DNA of 38,180 nt from Clostridia bacterium (GTDB lineage Bacteria > Bacillota > Clostridia > Christensenellales > CAG-917): positions 1-38,180 of the forward strand of contig JAKSOR010000010.1 of assembly GCA_024405515.1 (NCBI GenBank), read 5' to 3'. How positions within the stretch are numbered: the stretch's first letter is position 1; every line of letters begins with the position of its first letter. The notes beneath the pieces were generated by a model, which was not told the origin of the DNA, did no database searches, and was given only the letters and a program-made list of their open reading frames with translations. Position numbers and translations under genes: made by a program. Positions 1-7,226 of this stretch are shown one piece after another.

Positions 1-326
1 GTGATGACAGCATTTTCTGTAAGAATACAGCCGAACGGCAGGGTCTCATACTCATATTTGTCATCGTCATCCTCAGTTATAGGAATGTCGATAACGGAGA
101 GCAGTGTGCCGTCATCTTCTTTGTCAATGTGAGCTCTTTCTTCTGAGTCCAGTGCGGCCTTAATCATTTCTTCATGAACATTAAGTTCAGACGAAATGAA
201 CTCTATCTCTTTATCGGTAGGGTTAGACATATGAATCCACTGGTCAGTAAAATCGTATCCGCTAACAATAAGTTCCGGATCGACTGTGGTAACAGACTTA
301 TTAATTTTTTTGTATACCTGGAGCAT
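1..326 (-). CDS. corA: CorA-family divalent cation (Mg2+) transporter, N-terminal part, cut by window edge
   Basis: The minus strand has an open frame from an ATG at 326 to the window edge, about 108 codons, preceded by a strong AGGAGGA ribosome site (331-336 on the plus strand). The translation contains WIHMSNPTDKEIEFIS, then LNVHEEMIKAALDSEERAHI and a DDGTLLSVIDIPI segment. This is the pattern of the cytoplasmic N-terminal domain of CorA-like transporters: a WINL-type motif, a DxEERPR-like motif and a strand leading to an I-P-L/F-G turn. The membrane part with the GMN pore motif lies outside the window, so substrate and function rest on the N-terminal domain only. Family members form homopentameric Mg2+/Co2+ channels in the plasma membrane. 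It is divergent from ppdK and has its own promoter and a leader of about 125 nt. A ZntB-like member of the same superfamily cannot be excluded. Confidence 0.75.
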   Translation of the reverse strand, partial: MLQVYKKINKSVTTVDPELIVSGYDFTDQWIHMSNPTDKEIEFISSELNVHEEMIKAALDSEERAHIDKEDDGTLLSVIDIPITEDDDDKYEYETLPFGCILTENAVI

Positions 327-452
327 TTTGTCCTCCTTTTACATGGCAATACACACCACGCTAGGAAGACCTAAAACGTGTGCGTATTATTGGATTTGTT
401 GACTACTTCGAGGGTCAGCGTCCATTTTTTGCACCTCATAAAAATATTTGAT
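327..452 (-). promoter_or_regulatory. Structured 5' leader of the corA-like gene
   Basis: Between the predicted start site near 452 and the ribosome site lies a leader of about 125 nt, long for a single gene. On the RNA (minus) strand, 386 to 350 fold into a long hairpin: a 6-bp outer stem with one G-U pair, a single-base bulge, a 4-bp CACG/CGUG stem, a small internal loop, then UAGG/CCUA closed by a UCUU loop. A weaker hairpin (GCUGAC/GUCAAC, one mismatch) lies at about 419-398. I do not recognise a known Mg2+ riboswitch (M-box) core, so the regulatory role is inferred from position and structure alone. Confidence 0.4.
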
Positions 453-458
453 GACTTG

Positions 459-487
459 AGTTTAGCAAAATTTGGCATTTAAGGCAA
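459..487 (-). promoter_or_regulatory. Sigma-A type promoter for the corA-like gene
   Basis: Read on the minus strand, TTGCCT (487-482) and TAAACT (464-459) are separated by 17 bases, a good match to a housekeeping promoter. Transcription would begin near 452. Confidence 0.5.
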
Positions 488-540
488 CCATTTGAAAAAA
501 GAAAAATATGTTCCCTGAATATTATTCAGTATGAAAACAG

Positions 541-590
541 TTGCCTAGATGCACTCTTTTTGTTAATATAATCAATTGTAAAAGTAATAT
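541..590 (+). promoter_or_regulatory. Probable ppdK promoter region
   Basis: A perfect TATAAT (567-572) lies upstream of ppdK, with TTGCCT (541-546) 20 bases before it. An alternative is TTGTTA (560-565) with TAATAT (585-590), 19 bases apart. Both spacings exceed the optimum, so the exact start is uncertain. The rest of 488-623 is very AT-rich with no gene visible. Confidence 0.35.
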
Positions 591-623
591 AAATATTTAT
601 AAAATTTCTAGGAGGAAATTTAG

Positions 624-3278
624 ATGGCAAAAAAGTATGTTTATCTTTTCACAGAAGGCAATGCTAATATGCGTGAACTCCTTGGTGGTAAAGGTGCTAA
701 CCTTGCAGAAATGACCAATATCGGTTTACCAGTACCACAGGGCTTCACAATCACAACAGAAGCTTGCACAAAGTACTATGAAGACGGCAGAAAAATCAAC
801 GATGATATCATGGCCGAAATCATGACTTATGTTAAAAAGATTGAAGAAATCAACGGAAAGAAATTCGGAGACTTAAAGAATCCTTTACTCGTATCAGTAC
901 GTTCAGGAGCTAGAGCTTCAATGCCTGGTATGATGGATACAATTTTAAACCTTGGTTTAAACGACAAAGTTGTTGAGGCAATGATCGCTGGAAACCCGGA
1001 TCCTAAATTCAGAAGATTCGTTTACGATTCATACAGAAGATTTATCCAGATGTTCTCAGACGTCGTTATGGAAGTCGGTAAGAAATACTTTGAGGTTTTA
1101 ATCGATGAAATGAAAGCAAAGAAAGGCGTTAAATTCGATATCGAATTAACAGCTGATGACCTTAAAGAACTTGCAATGCAGTTCAAAGCAGAATATAAGA
1201 AACAGCTCGGTGAAGACTTCCCGGATGATCCTATTGTTCAGTTAAACGCAGCTATCAGAGCCGTATTCCGTTCATGGGATAACCCACGTGCTAACGTTTA
1301 CAGAATGGATCATGACATTCCGTATTCATGGGGAACAGCAGTAAGCGTAATGCCGATGGTATTCGGTAACTTAAATGAAAACTCAGGAACAGGTGTTGCA
1401 TTCACAAGAAACCCTGCAACTGGTGAAAAGAAATTAATGGGTGAATTCCTTGTAAACGCACAGGGTGAAGACGTTGTTGCTGGTGTACGTACACCAATGC
1501 CTATCACAGAAATGGCAGACAAATTCCCGGATGCATATAAGCAGTTCGTAGATGTATGCGGCAAACTCGAAGGCCACTATAGAGATATGCAGGATATGGA
1601 ATTCACAGTTGAGAACGGTAAACTTTATATGCTCCAGTGCCGTAACGGTAAACGTACAGCAGCTGCAGCTATCAAGATTGCATGTGATTTAATCGATGAA
1701 GGAATGATTTCCGAACAGGAAGCACTTCTCCAGATTGATGCAAAGACTCTCGATATGTTATTACATCCACAGTTTGATGTAAACGACTTAAAGGCAGCAG
1801 ACAAAGCAAACGTTGTCGGTAAAGGTATCGCAGCATCTCCTGGTGCAGCAGCAGGTACAATCGTATTCACAGCTGAAGATGCAGTCAAAGCAGGAAAAGA
1901 AAAGAAGAAAGTTGTTCTCGTAAGACTTGAGACATCTCCTGAAGATATTGAAGGAATGAAGTTCGCACAGGGTATCTTAACAGTACGTGGCGGACAGACA
2001 TCACACGCAGCAGTTGTTGCACGTGGTATGGGAACATGCTGTGTATCAGGTTGCGGAGATATTAAGTTCCACGAAGAAGAGAAATACTTCGAACTCGCAG
2101 GAAAGATTTTCCGTGAAGGTGATGAATTATCATTAGACGGTTCAACAGGAAACATCTATGACAGAATCGTTAAGACAGTTCCTGCAGATCCAAACAGCGG
2201 TTACTTCGGCAGAATCATGAGAATGGCTGACAAGTATAAAGCACTCGGTGTCAGAACAAATGCTGATACACCAAAGGATGCTAAGAAAGCAGCAGAACTC
2301 GGTGCACAGGGTATCGGTCTCTGCCGTACAGAACATATGTTCTTCGGTGAAGGAAGAATCGATAAATTCCGTGAAATGATCTGTTCTGAAACAGTTGAAG
2401 AAAGAAAAGCAGCTCTTGATGCAATTGAACCAATGCAGCAGGAAGACTTCGAAGGTTTAATGGAAGCATTACAGGGCAATCCTGTTACAATCCGTTTCTT
2501 AGACCCACCACTTCATGAATTCGTACCAACAGATGAAAAGGATATCGAAGCTCTTGCAGCAGCAAAGGGTAAGACACCTGAAGAAATCAAATTATTCTGT
2601 GATTCATTACATGAATTCAACCCGATGATGGGACACAGAGGATGCCGTCTTGCTGTTACATATCCGGAAATCGCAGTAATGCAGACAAAGGCAGTTATCA
2701 AGGCAGCTATCGCAGTTCAGAAACGTCATGCAGACTGGAAGGTTGTTCCAGAAATTATGATCCCGCTCGTAGGCGAAGTTAAAGAACTTAAGTACTGTAA
2801 GGAAACAGTTGTTGCAACAGCAGATGCAGTTATCAAAGAAGCAGGCTCTGATCTTAAGTACGAAGTAGGAACAATGATTGAAATCCCAAGAGCAGCATTA
2901 ACAGCTGATGAAATTGCTCAGGAAGCTGAATTCTTCTGCTTCGGAACAAACGATTTAACACAGATGACATTCGGATTCAGCCGTGATGATGCTGGTAAGT
3001 TCTTACCATCATACTATTCAGCAAAGATTTACGAATCTGACCCATTTGCAAGACTTGATACAACTGGTGTTGGTAAGTTAATGAAGATGGCAGTTCAGCT
3101 TGGTCATGAACAGAGAAAGGACATTCACTGTGGTATCTGCGGAGAGCACGGCGGAGATCCATCATCAATTGAATTCTGCCATGCAATCGGTCTTGACTAT
3201 GTATCATGCTCACCATACAGAGTACCAATCGCAAGACTTGCTGCAGCTCAGGCAAATATCAAGAATCCAAGAAAGTAA
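624..3278 (+). CDS. ppdK: Pyruvate, phosphate dikinase
   Basis: This enzyme interconverts pyruvate, ATP and phosphate with phosphoenolpyruvate, AMP and pyrophosphate in the cytoplasm; in anaerobes it often runs in the glycolytic, ATP-forming direction. All three domains are present in 884 residues, close to the usual 870-890. The N-terminal ATP-grasp domain shows GGKGANLAEM (about 22-31) and SVRSGARASMPGMMDT. The swivelling phosphohistidine domain shows GGQTSHAAVVARG with the catalytic His at 461. The C-terminal TIM barrel shows GIGLCRTEHMFF, GTNDLTQMTFGFSRDD and GICGEHGGDP with the catalytic Cys at 839. The start follows AGGAGGAAAT closely. Codon choice is strongly biased, which fits high expression. 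It is monocistronic, with its own terminator. Confidence 0.98.
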   Translation: MAKKYVYLFTEGNANMRELLGGKGANLAEMTNIGLPVPQGFTITTEACTKYYEDGRKINDDIMAEIMTYVKKIEEINGKKFGDLKNPLLVSVRSGARASMPGMMDTILNLGLNDKVVEAMIAGNPDPKFRRFVYDSYRRFIQMFSDVVMEVGKKYFEVLIDEMKAKKGVKFDIELTADDLKELAMQFKAEYKKQLGEDFPDDPIVQLNAAIRAVFRSWDNPRANVYRMDHDIPYSWGTAVSVMPMVFGNLNENSGTGVAFTRNPATGEKKLMGEFLVNAQGEDVVAGVRTPMPITEMADKFPDAYKQFVDVCGKLEGHYRDMQDMEFTVENGKLYMLQCRNGKRTAAAAIKIACDLIDEGMISEQEALLQIDAKTLDMLLHPQFDVNDLKAADKANVVGKGIAASPGAAAGTIVFTAEDAVKAGKEKKKVVLVRLETSPEDIEGMKFAQGILTVRGGQTSHAAVVARGMGTCCVSGCGDIKFHEEEKYFELAGKIFREGDELSLDGSTGNIYDRIVKTVPADPNSGYFGRIMRMADKYKALGVRTNADTPKDAKKAAELGAQGIGLCRTEHMFFGEGRIDKFREMICSETVEERKAALDAIEPMQQEDFEGLMEALQGNPVTIRFLDPPLHEFVPTDEKDIEALAAAKGKTPEEIKLFCDSLHEFNPMMGHRGCRLAVTYPEIAVMQTKAVIKAAIAVQKRHADWKVVPEIMIPLVGEVKELKYCKETVVATADAVIKEAGSDLKYEVGTMIEIPRAALTADEIAQEAEFFCFGTNDLTQMTFGFSRDDAGKFLPSYYSAKIYESDPFARLDTTGVGKLMKMAVQLGHEQRKDIHCGICGEHGGDPSSIEFCHAIGLDYVSCSPYRVPIARLAAAQANIKNPRK

Positions 3279-3306
3279 TTCTTAGATAGTTTTTAACAAA
3301 ATAAAG

Positions 3307-3345
3307 TGCACCCTAATTGTTGGAAAAACGATAGGGTGCATTTCA
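3307..3345 (+). terminator. Intrinsic terminator of ppdK
   Basis: TGCACCCTA (3307-3315) pairs perfectly with TAGGGTGCA (3332-3340). An inner ATTGTT/AACGAT stem continues the helix after a one-base bulge, and a short T-rich tail follows. It lies just after the ppdK stop. Confidence 0.8.
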
Positions 3346-3399
3346 TTTGTGTCTAAGTTATTTTCTCCAGTATTTTGCTAGTAATTAGTGGCTAAAATT

Positions 3400-3420
3400 T
3401 GGTATTATGTATACATAATA
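3400..3420 (+). promoter_or_regulatory. Extended -10 promoter embedded in an 18-bp perfect palindrome, azlCD operator candidate
   Basis: TATTATGTATACATAATA (3403-3420) is a perfect palindrome. Its left half is also a -10 box TATTAT preceded by TGG (3400-3402), an extended -10. No good -35 is seen. It ends immediately before the azlC ribosome site, so a bound dimeric repressor would block initiation. The regulator is not identifiable here. Confidence 0.5.
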
Positions 3421-3433
3421 AGGATAAGACTGC

Positions 3434-4192
3434 ATGAAAGAGAGATCTTCAAAAAGATTATACATAGACGGACTTAAAGACGGACTTCCTATATGTCTCG
3501 TTTATTTTATTGTTTCTTTTACATTCGGAATTACTGTTGTAAATTATGGTATGCCTTGGTGGTATGCAACACTTATTTCTGCTACTAATCTGACATCTGC
3601 AGGACAGTTCGCCGGAGTAAATCTTATTGTCGAATCCGCTAACTATGCAGTAATTGCTCTGACAGTATTATTTATTAATCTAAGATACTTCTTAATGAGC
3701 GTCTCTATATCTCAGCAGCTTGATATGAAGCTCTCAGTATTCAAGAGATTTATTATGGGTATTTTTGTTACTGATGAAATATTCGCTCTGGCCTCTGTAA
3801 AGGGCAATAAACTGAGATTTGTTTATTTTATGGGGCTTTCAACGCTCCCTTATTTCGGATGGGCTCTCGGAACTCTCACGGGTTCACTTATTAACAGTGT
3901 ACTTCCGGAATCACTTCAGGCTGCAATGGGTATTGCGCTTTATTGTATGTTTATTGCACTTGTGATTCCTCCTGCAAAAAAATCAAAGCCGGTTGCTATT
4001 ACGGCCGGAATAGCACTGATTCTTTCATGTCTGTTCTATTACACTCCATATATTAATACAATTTCAATGGGATTTAAGATAATTATCTCTACAATCCTTG
4101 CTGCAACAATTACAGCTATTTTATATCCTGTTCATATGTCTGAATATCAGAACGAGGAATATGTAAGTGAACTAGAGGAGGGAATGAAATGA
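3434..4192 (+). CDS. azlC: AzlC-family branched-chain amino acid exporter, large subunit
   Basis: The 252-residue protein is strongly hydrophobic with multiple membrane helices. It begins with a short basic segment followed by the family pattern DGLPICLVYFIVSFTFGI, and it continues with TSAGQFAGVNL and NLRYFLMSVSISQQL, which are typical of AzlC. Family members pair with a small AzlD subunit to export branched-chain amino acids such as valine, or their analogues. The following azlD gene overlaps the stop by four bases, which supports a two-subunit complex made by translational coupling. The ATG follows AAGGAT directly downstream of the palindromic promoter. Substrate is inferred from the family. 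Confidence 0.9.
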   Translation: MKERSSKRLYIDGLKDGLPICLVYFIVSFTFGITVVNYGMPWWYATLISATNLTSAGQFAGVNLIVESANYAVIALTVLFINLRYFLMSVSISQQLDMKLSVFKRFIMGIFVTDEIFALASVKGNKLRFVYFMGLSTLPYFGWALGTLTGSLINSVLPESLQAAMGIALYCMFIALVIPPAKKSKPVAITAGIALILSCLFYYTPYINTISMGFKIIISTILAATITAILYPVHMSEYQNEEYVSELEEGMK

Positions 4193-4494
4193 CATACCTT
4201 CTTGTATCTCTTTTAGTAATGGCACTTGTTTCAGTCCTTCCAAGAGTACTGCCTCTTGTTCTTATAAGGAAAAAGATTAAATCGAGATTTATCAAATCAT
4301 TTCTTTTCTATATGCCATATGCGGTTCTGACATCTTTAACTGTTCCGTATGTGTTCTATTCAACGGGAAGCATCATTACAGCCTCAATCGGTACTGCTGT
4401 TGCTGTATTTCTCTCATTCTTTATCAAGAATAAGTTTTATGTTCCGTCAGTAGTCTGTGTGATTCTGGTATTCGGTTTGAGCTTTGCATTCTAG
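4189..4494 (+). CDS. azlD: AzlD-family branched-chain amino acid exporter, small subunit
   Basis: This is a 101-residue, three- to four-helix membrane protein with the AzlD signature VLPRVLPLVLI near the N-terminus, followed by FLFYMPYAVLTSLTVP. Length matches the family (about 100-110). Its ATG lies in an ATGA overlap with the azlC stop and is preceded by GAGGAGGG inside azlC. It is the partner of AzlC in the plasma membrane. No terminator follows; the next promoter overlaps the end of the gene. Confidence 0.9.
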   Translation: MTYLLVSLLVMALVSVLPRVLPLVLIRKKIKSRFIKSFLFYMPYAVLTSLTVPYVFYSTGSIITASIGTAVAVFLSFFIKNKFYVPSVVCVILVFGLSFAF

Positions 4495-4512
4495 TATAAA
4501 TAAGTTTATAAT
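4484..4512 (+). promoter_or_regulatory. Promoter of the NifX-like gene
   Basis: TTGCAT (4484-4489), a 17-base spacer and a perfect TATAAT (4507-4512). The -35 lies inside the last codons of azlD. Confidence 0.65.
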
Positions 4513-4539
4513 ATAATAAAATATCTTAGGAGGGTTACT

Positions 4540-4929
4540 ATGGTTCTTGCAGTAACATATGACAACGGGGAAATAGGCCAGCATTTCGGTCACTCAGAGT
4601 ATTTTAAATTCTATGATATAGATGGCGGAAAGATTCTTGATTCAGAAGTGGTCAGCACGGAAGGTCAGGGACATTGTGCTCTTGCTCAGTTCCTTTATGA
4701 TAACGGAACAGATGCACTTATCTGCGGAGGTATCGGACCTGGTGCACAGATGGCTCTCGGAGAGGCAGGAATAGTTGTTTTTGCAGGAGTGATGGGCAAT
4801 GCAGATCAGGTGGTAGATGATTTTATTAAGGGAGAACTTCAGTACCAGTCCGGCGCTACATGTGATCATCACAGCCACGGAGATGGCGGATGCGGACATA
4901 ACTGCGGAGATCACGAGTGTCACCATTAA
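4540..4929 (+). CDS. NifX/NifB-type dinitrogenase iron-molybdenum cofactor family protein with His/Cys-rich tail
   Basis: The first 105 or so residues match the small NifX/NifB-C/VnfX-like fold: VTYDNGEIGQHFGHSEYFKFYDI at the start, then GADALI-type strand and GGIGPGAQMALGEAGI. Relatives bind or carry Fe-S or metal-cofactor precursors. Outside diazotrophs the role is usually unknown, and no nitrogenase genes are visible here. The last 25 residues are rich in His and Cys (CDHHSHGDGG, CGHNCGDHECHH), a likely extra metal-binding tail. The ATG follows AGGAGGG and the gene has its own strong promoter. It could act in metal-cluster handling connected with the nearby ferredoxin and tungsten enzyme, but that is inference. 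Confidence 0.85.
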   Translation: MVLAVTYDNGEIGQHFGHSEYFKFYDIDGGKILDSEVVSTEGQGHCALAQFLYDNGTDALICGGIGPGAQMALGEAGIVVFAGVMGNADQVVDDFIKGELQYQSGATCDHHSHGDGGCGHNCGDHECHH

Positions 4930-4955
4930 TTCGCATAACAGATAGTTAATATTAT

Positions 4956-4984
4956 TCATTTAGACATTTAAAGTGTCGTATAAG
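4956..4984 (+). promoter_or_regulatory. Weak promoter with dyad upstream of galE
   Basis: A TATAAG -10 candidate (4979-4984) lacks a clear -35. Just upstream, GACATTTAAAGTGTC (4963-4977) is a near-perfect dyad with one G-T mismatch. The core AGACATTTAAA recurs at 6768-6778, before the ferredoxin gene. Confidence 0.3.
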
Positions 4985-5002
4985 TAAAATAAGAGGTAAA
5001 AT

Positions 5003-6010
5003 ATGATTCTAGTAACAGGCGGAGCAGGATACATTGGATCACATACTTGTGTAGAACTTTTAAACAGTGGATACGAAGTTGTGGTAGTAGATAATTTTTC
5101 AAATTCTTCAAAAGAGAGTTTGGCCCGTGTAGGAAAAATTACCGGAAAGAACGTCAGACTTTATGAAGGAGATGTCAGGGATTTATCCTTAATGAATAAA
5201 ATTTTTAAGGAGAATACAATTGACTGTGTCATCCATTTTGCCGGTCTTAAAGCTGTCGGTGAATCATGTGCTAAACCTCTTGAATATTACAATAATAATC
5301 TTTACGGAACCCTTGTCCTGCTTGATGCAATGAAGGCAAATAACTGTAAGAAAATTATTTTTTCTTCATCAGCAACTGTATACGGAGATCCTGAAAAACT
5401 TCCTCTTGATGAAAACTGTAAAGTCGGGGGAACAACAAATCCGTACGGAACATCAAAACTTTTCCAGGAAATTATGCTCCAGGATTTATATAAGGCAGAT
5501 AAAGAGTGGACTGTTATTCTTTTAAGATACTTCAATCCTGTCGGTGCTCATGAGAGCGGACTTATTGGTGAAGATCCTCAGGGAATTCCTAATAACCTCT
5601 GTCCGTATATCACAAAAGTAGCAATCGGTGAACTTAAGGAGATTGGTGTTTTCGGAAATGATTACGATACTCCTGACGGAACAGGTGTAAGAGATTATAT
5701 TCACGTTGTGGATCTTGCAAAAGGTCATGTAACTGCAATAGATAAGATTAAATCAAGCGGTGTATATATTTATAATCTCGGCACAGGAACGGGCTACAGT
5801 GTTCTTGAAATGATTCACGGCTTCGAAAAAGCATGCGGTCATTCTCTTCCTTATTCATTTAAGCCTAGAAGAGCAGGAGATATTGCAGCCTGCTATGCAG
5901 ATTCATCCAAAGCCTTTAAAGAATTAGGGTGGAAAGCTGAACTTGGTCTAGATGAAATGTGTGCTTCCATGTGGAAATGGCAGTCAATGAATCCTAAGGG
6001 CTATAAATAA
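5003..6010 (+). CDS. galE: UDP-glucose 4-epimerase
   Basis: This is a 335-residue extended short-chain dehydrogenase/reductase, close to the usual 338 for GalE. The N-terminal NAD-binding loop GGAGYIGSHT (about 6-15) is intact. VIHFAGLKAVGES, SSSATVYGDP and the catalytic YGTSK (Tyr148, Lys152) follow, then RYFNPVGAHESGLIGEDP and GTGVRDYIHVVDLAKGH, all diagnostic of GalE. It interconverts UDP-glucose and UDP-galactose in the cytoplasm, for galactose use or for cell-envelope sugars. The start follows AGAGGT. The stop overlaps the next ATG by one base, so the repair gene is translationally coupled to it. Confidence 0.97.
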   Translation: MILVTGGAGYIGSHTCVELLNSGYEVVVVDNFSNSSKESLARVGKITGKNVRLYEGDVRDLSLMNKIFKENTIDCVIHFAGLKAVGESCAKPLEYYNNNLYGTLVLLDAMKANNCKKIIFSSSATVYGDPEKLPLDENCKVGGTTNPYGTSKLFQEIMLQDLYKADKEWTVILLRYFNPVGAHESGLIGEDPQGIPNNLCPYITKVAIGELKEIGVFGNDYDTPDGTGVRDYIHVVDLAKGHVTAIDKIKSSGVYIYNLGTGTGYSVLEMIHGFEKACGHSLPYSFKPRRAGDIAACYADSSKAFKELGWKAELGLDEMCASMWKWQSMNPKGYK

Positions 6011-6729
6011 TGATTGATCTTGTAAGAGATAACTGGTCAAAAGAAGATATTGCTGCTTTCCATGAGTATGGCAAATCTTTAAAAGGCAGTGATAAGGACT
6101 GTGAGTGGGAAAAGCGTATAATCAATACTTCGCTTGAATGCTTTGGCAGAACTTCGACAAAGGCCAGGGAAGCGGTGTCACAAATTAAAAAAGGCAATTA
6201 CATAGAATTTCTCAGAAATATAGAGATTACTAATCATTTTGAAAGTGTGTGCTACGCCCATCTTATTTCCTGTATAAAAGACAAATATTTATTCAGGGAA
6301 TTGCTCGACAAATTTGTCCTGACTATCGACAACTGGGCATCATCAGATACCATAAGATTCTCTTTAAAAGACACAGATTTTCTTCTTCAGACAGCGATTG
6401 ATTATCTTGAAAGCGATATGCCTTTTGTAAGGAGAACCGGGCTTAATATTCTGCTTTCACTGGCAAAGAAAGAGCAGTATATAAATGTCATTTTTACACG
6501 TTTAGATATGCTGAAAAATGAAAAAGAGTATTATGTCAATATGTGTGCCGCATGGGTCCTTTCCGAGTGCTTTATACATCACAGAGATGCAACTCTCAGG
6601 TATTACTCGGATAATCATACCAATGCGTTCATAATCAATAAATCGATTTCAAAATGTCATGACAGTTTCAGGGTATCTCCTGAAGATAAAGAGTTTTTAA
6701 AGTCTTTCAGAAAGAATAGAAGTCTTTAG
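6010..6729 (+). CDS. AlkD-like DNA alkylation repair protein (HEAT-like DNA glycosylase)
   Basis: A 239-residue, mostly helical protein. The pattern FVLTIDNWASSDTI (about 102-115) corresponds to the conserved W-x-x-x-D segment of the AlkC/AlkD family, where the Asp supports excision of alkylated purines. YLESDMPFVRRTGLNILLSL is a HEAT-like repeat helix pair, and AAWVLSECFIHH is a typical C-terminal helix. Length fits the COG4912-type group (about 220-240). Its ATG overlaps the galE stop (TAATG). Function in excising N3/N7-alkyl bases is inferred from family. A weak 6-bp stem (6720-6739) overlaps the stop codon. Confidence 0.85.
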   Translation: MIDLVRDNWSKEDIAAFHEYGKSLKGSDKDCEWEKRIINTSLECFGRTSTKAREAVSQIKKGNYIEFLRNIEITNHFESVCYAHLISCIKDKYLFRELLDKFVLTIDNWASSDTIRFSLKDTDFLLQTAIDYLESDMPFVRRTGLNILLSLAKKEQYINVIFTRLDMLKNEKEYYVNMCAAWVLSECFIHHRDATLRYYSDNHTNAFIINKSISKCHDSFRVSPEDKEFLKSFRKNRSL

Positions 6730-6732
6730 GTG

Positions 6733-6761
6733 TAGACTTTATTAATTTGGTGTGATATATT
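6733..6761 (+). promoter_or_regulatory. Promoter of the polyferredoxin gene
   Basis: TAGACT (6733-6738), 17-base spacer and TATATT (6756-6761) with an extended TGA just before it. Confidence 0.45.
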
Positions 6762-6792
6762 AAAAAAAGACATTTAAAAGGAAGTGCAGTTT

Positions 6793-7176
6793 ATGTATAA
6801 AATTGATCAGGATAAATGTGCAGGTTGCGGATATTGTAACTATGTTTGCCCATTCGGAGCACTCGTTCAGAATGAAAATATGAAACAGTGGTCTATTGAC
6901 CAGGAAAAGTGTCAGCAGTGTGGTCAGTGCTACAGTGCATGTATCACAAGTGCAGTTATTGCTGATGATGATCAGGAAATCGTTGCAGAAATTTCAATCA
7001 ATGACAACTGTATCGGATGTTCACTTTGTGCTAAGAACTGCCCGGCAAATGCTATTTCCGGTGTAATCAAGCAGAAATTCACAATTGATCCGTCTAAATG
7101 TATTAAGTGCGGATACTGTGCAACAAAATGTAAGAAAGACGCTATTACAATTAAGAAAGCAAAACTTAAAAAATAA
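6793..7176 (+). CDS. Polyferredoxin-like protein with four [4Fe-4S] cluster motifs
   Basis: The 127-residue protein has four CxxCxxCxxxC motifs: Cys 9/12/15/19, 40/43/46/50, 73/76/79/83 and 103/106/109/113. It looks like two bacterial 2[4Fe-4S] ferredoxin units in tandem, which would carry four clusters. The last motifs are followed by a basic tail (KKAKLKK). I chose the ATG at 6793, which follows AAGGAAG by eight bases; an in-frame GTG at 6784 lies inside that ribosome site. It is a soluble electron carrier, and a plausible partner for the aldehyde ferredoxin oxidoreductase 3 kb downstream, although the tup genes lie between and it has its own promoter and terminator. Confidence 0.92.
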   Translation: MYKIDQDKCAGCGYCNYVCPFGALVQNENMKQWSIDQEKCQQCGQCYSACITSAVIADDDQEIVAEISINDNCIGCSLCAKNCPANAISGVIKQKFTIDPSKCIKCGYCATKCKKDAITIKKAKLKK

Positions 7177-7194
7177 GTTTAAATGTGTTTATTC

Positions 7195-7226
7195 AAGCTC
7201 GTCTGAAAAGACGGGCTTTTATTTTT
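7195..7226 (+). terminator. Intrinsic terminator of the ferredoxin gene, convergent with tupC
   Basis: AAGCTCGTCT (7195-7204) pairs with AGACGGGCTT (7209-7218), with one G-T pair, around a GAAA tetraloop and followed by a T-rich run. The T-run overlaps the tupC stop. On the minus strand the stem lacks a U-run, so it is weaker in that direction. Confidence 0.85.

Noticed and set aside
174..374. 66-codon plus-strand frame upstream of ppdK
   Set aside because: It runs antisense to the corA start and leader, and has no ribosome site.
327..452. M-box Mg2+ riboswitch in the corA leader
   Set aside because: The leader does not contain the conserved M-box core segments I know.
1310..2701. Several minus-strand open frames inside ppdK
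   Set aside because: They are shadows of a strongly biased, fully intact ppdK and have no ribosome sites or recognisable motifs.
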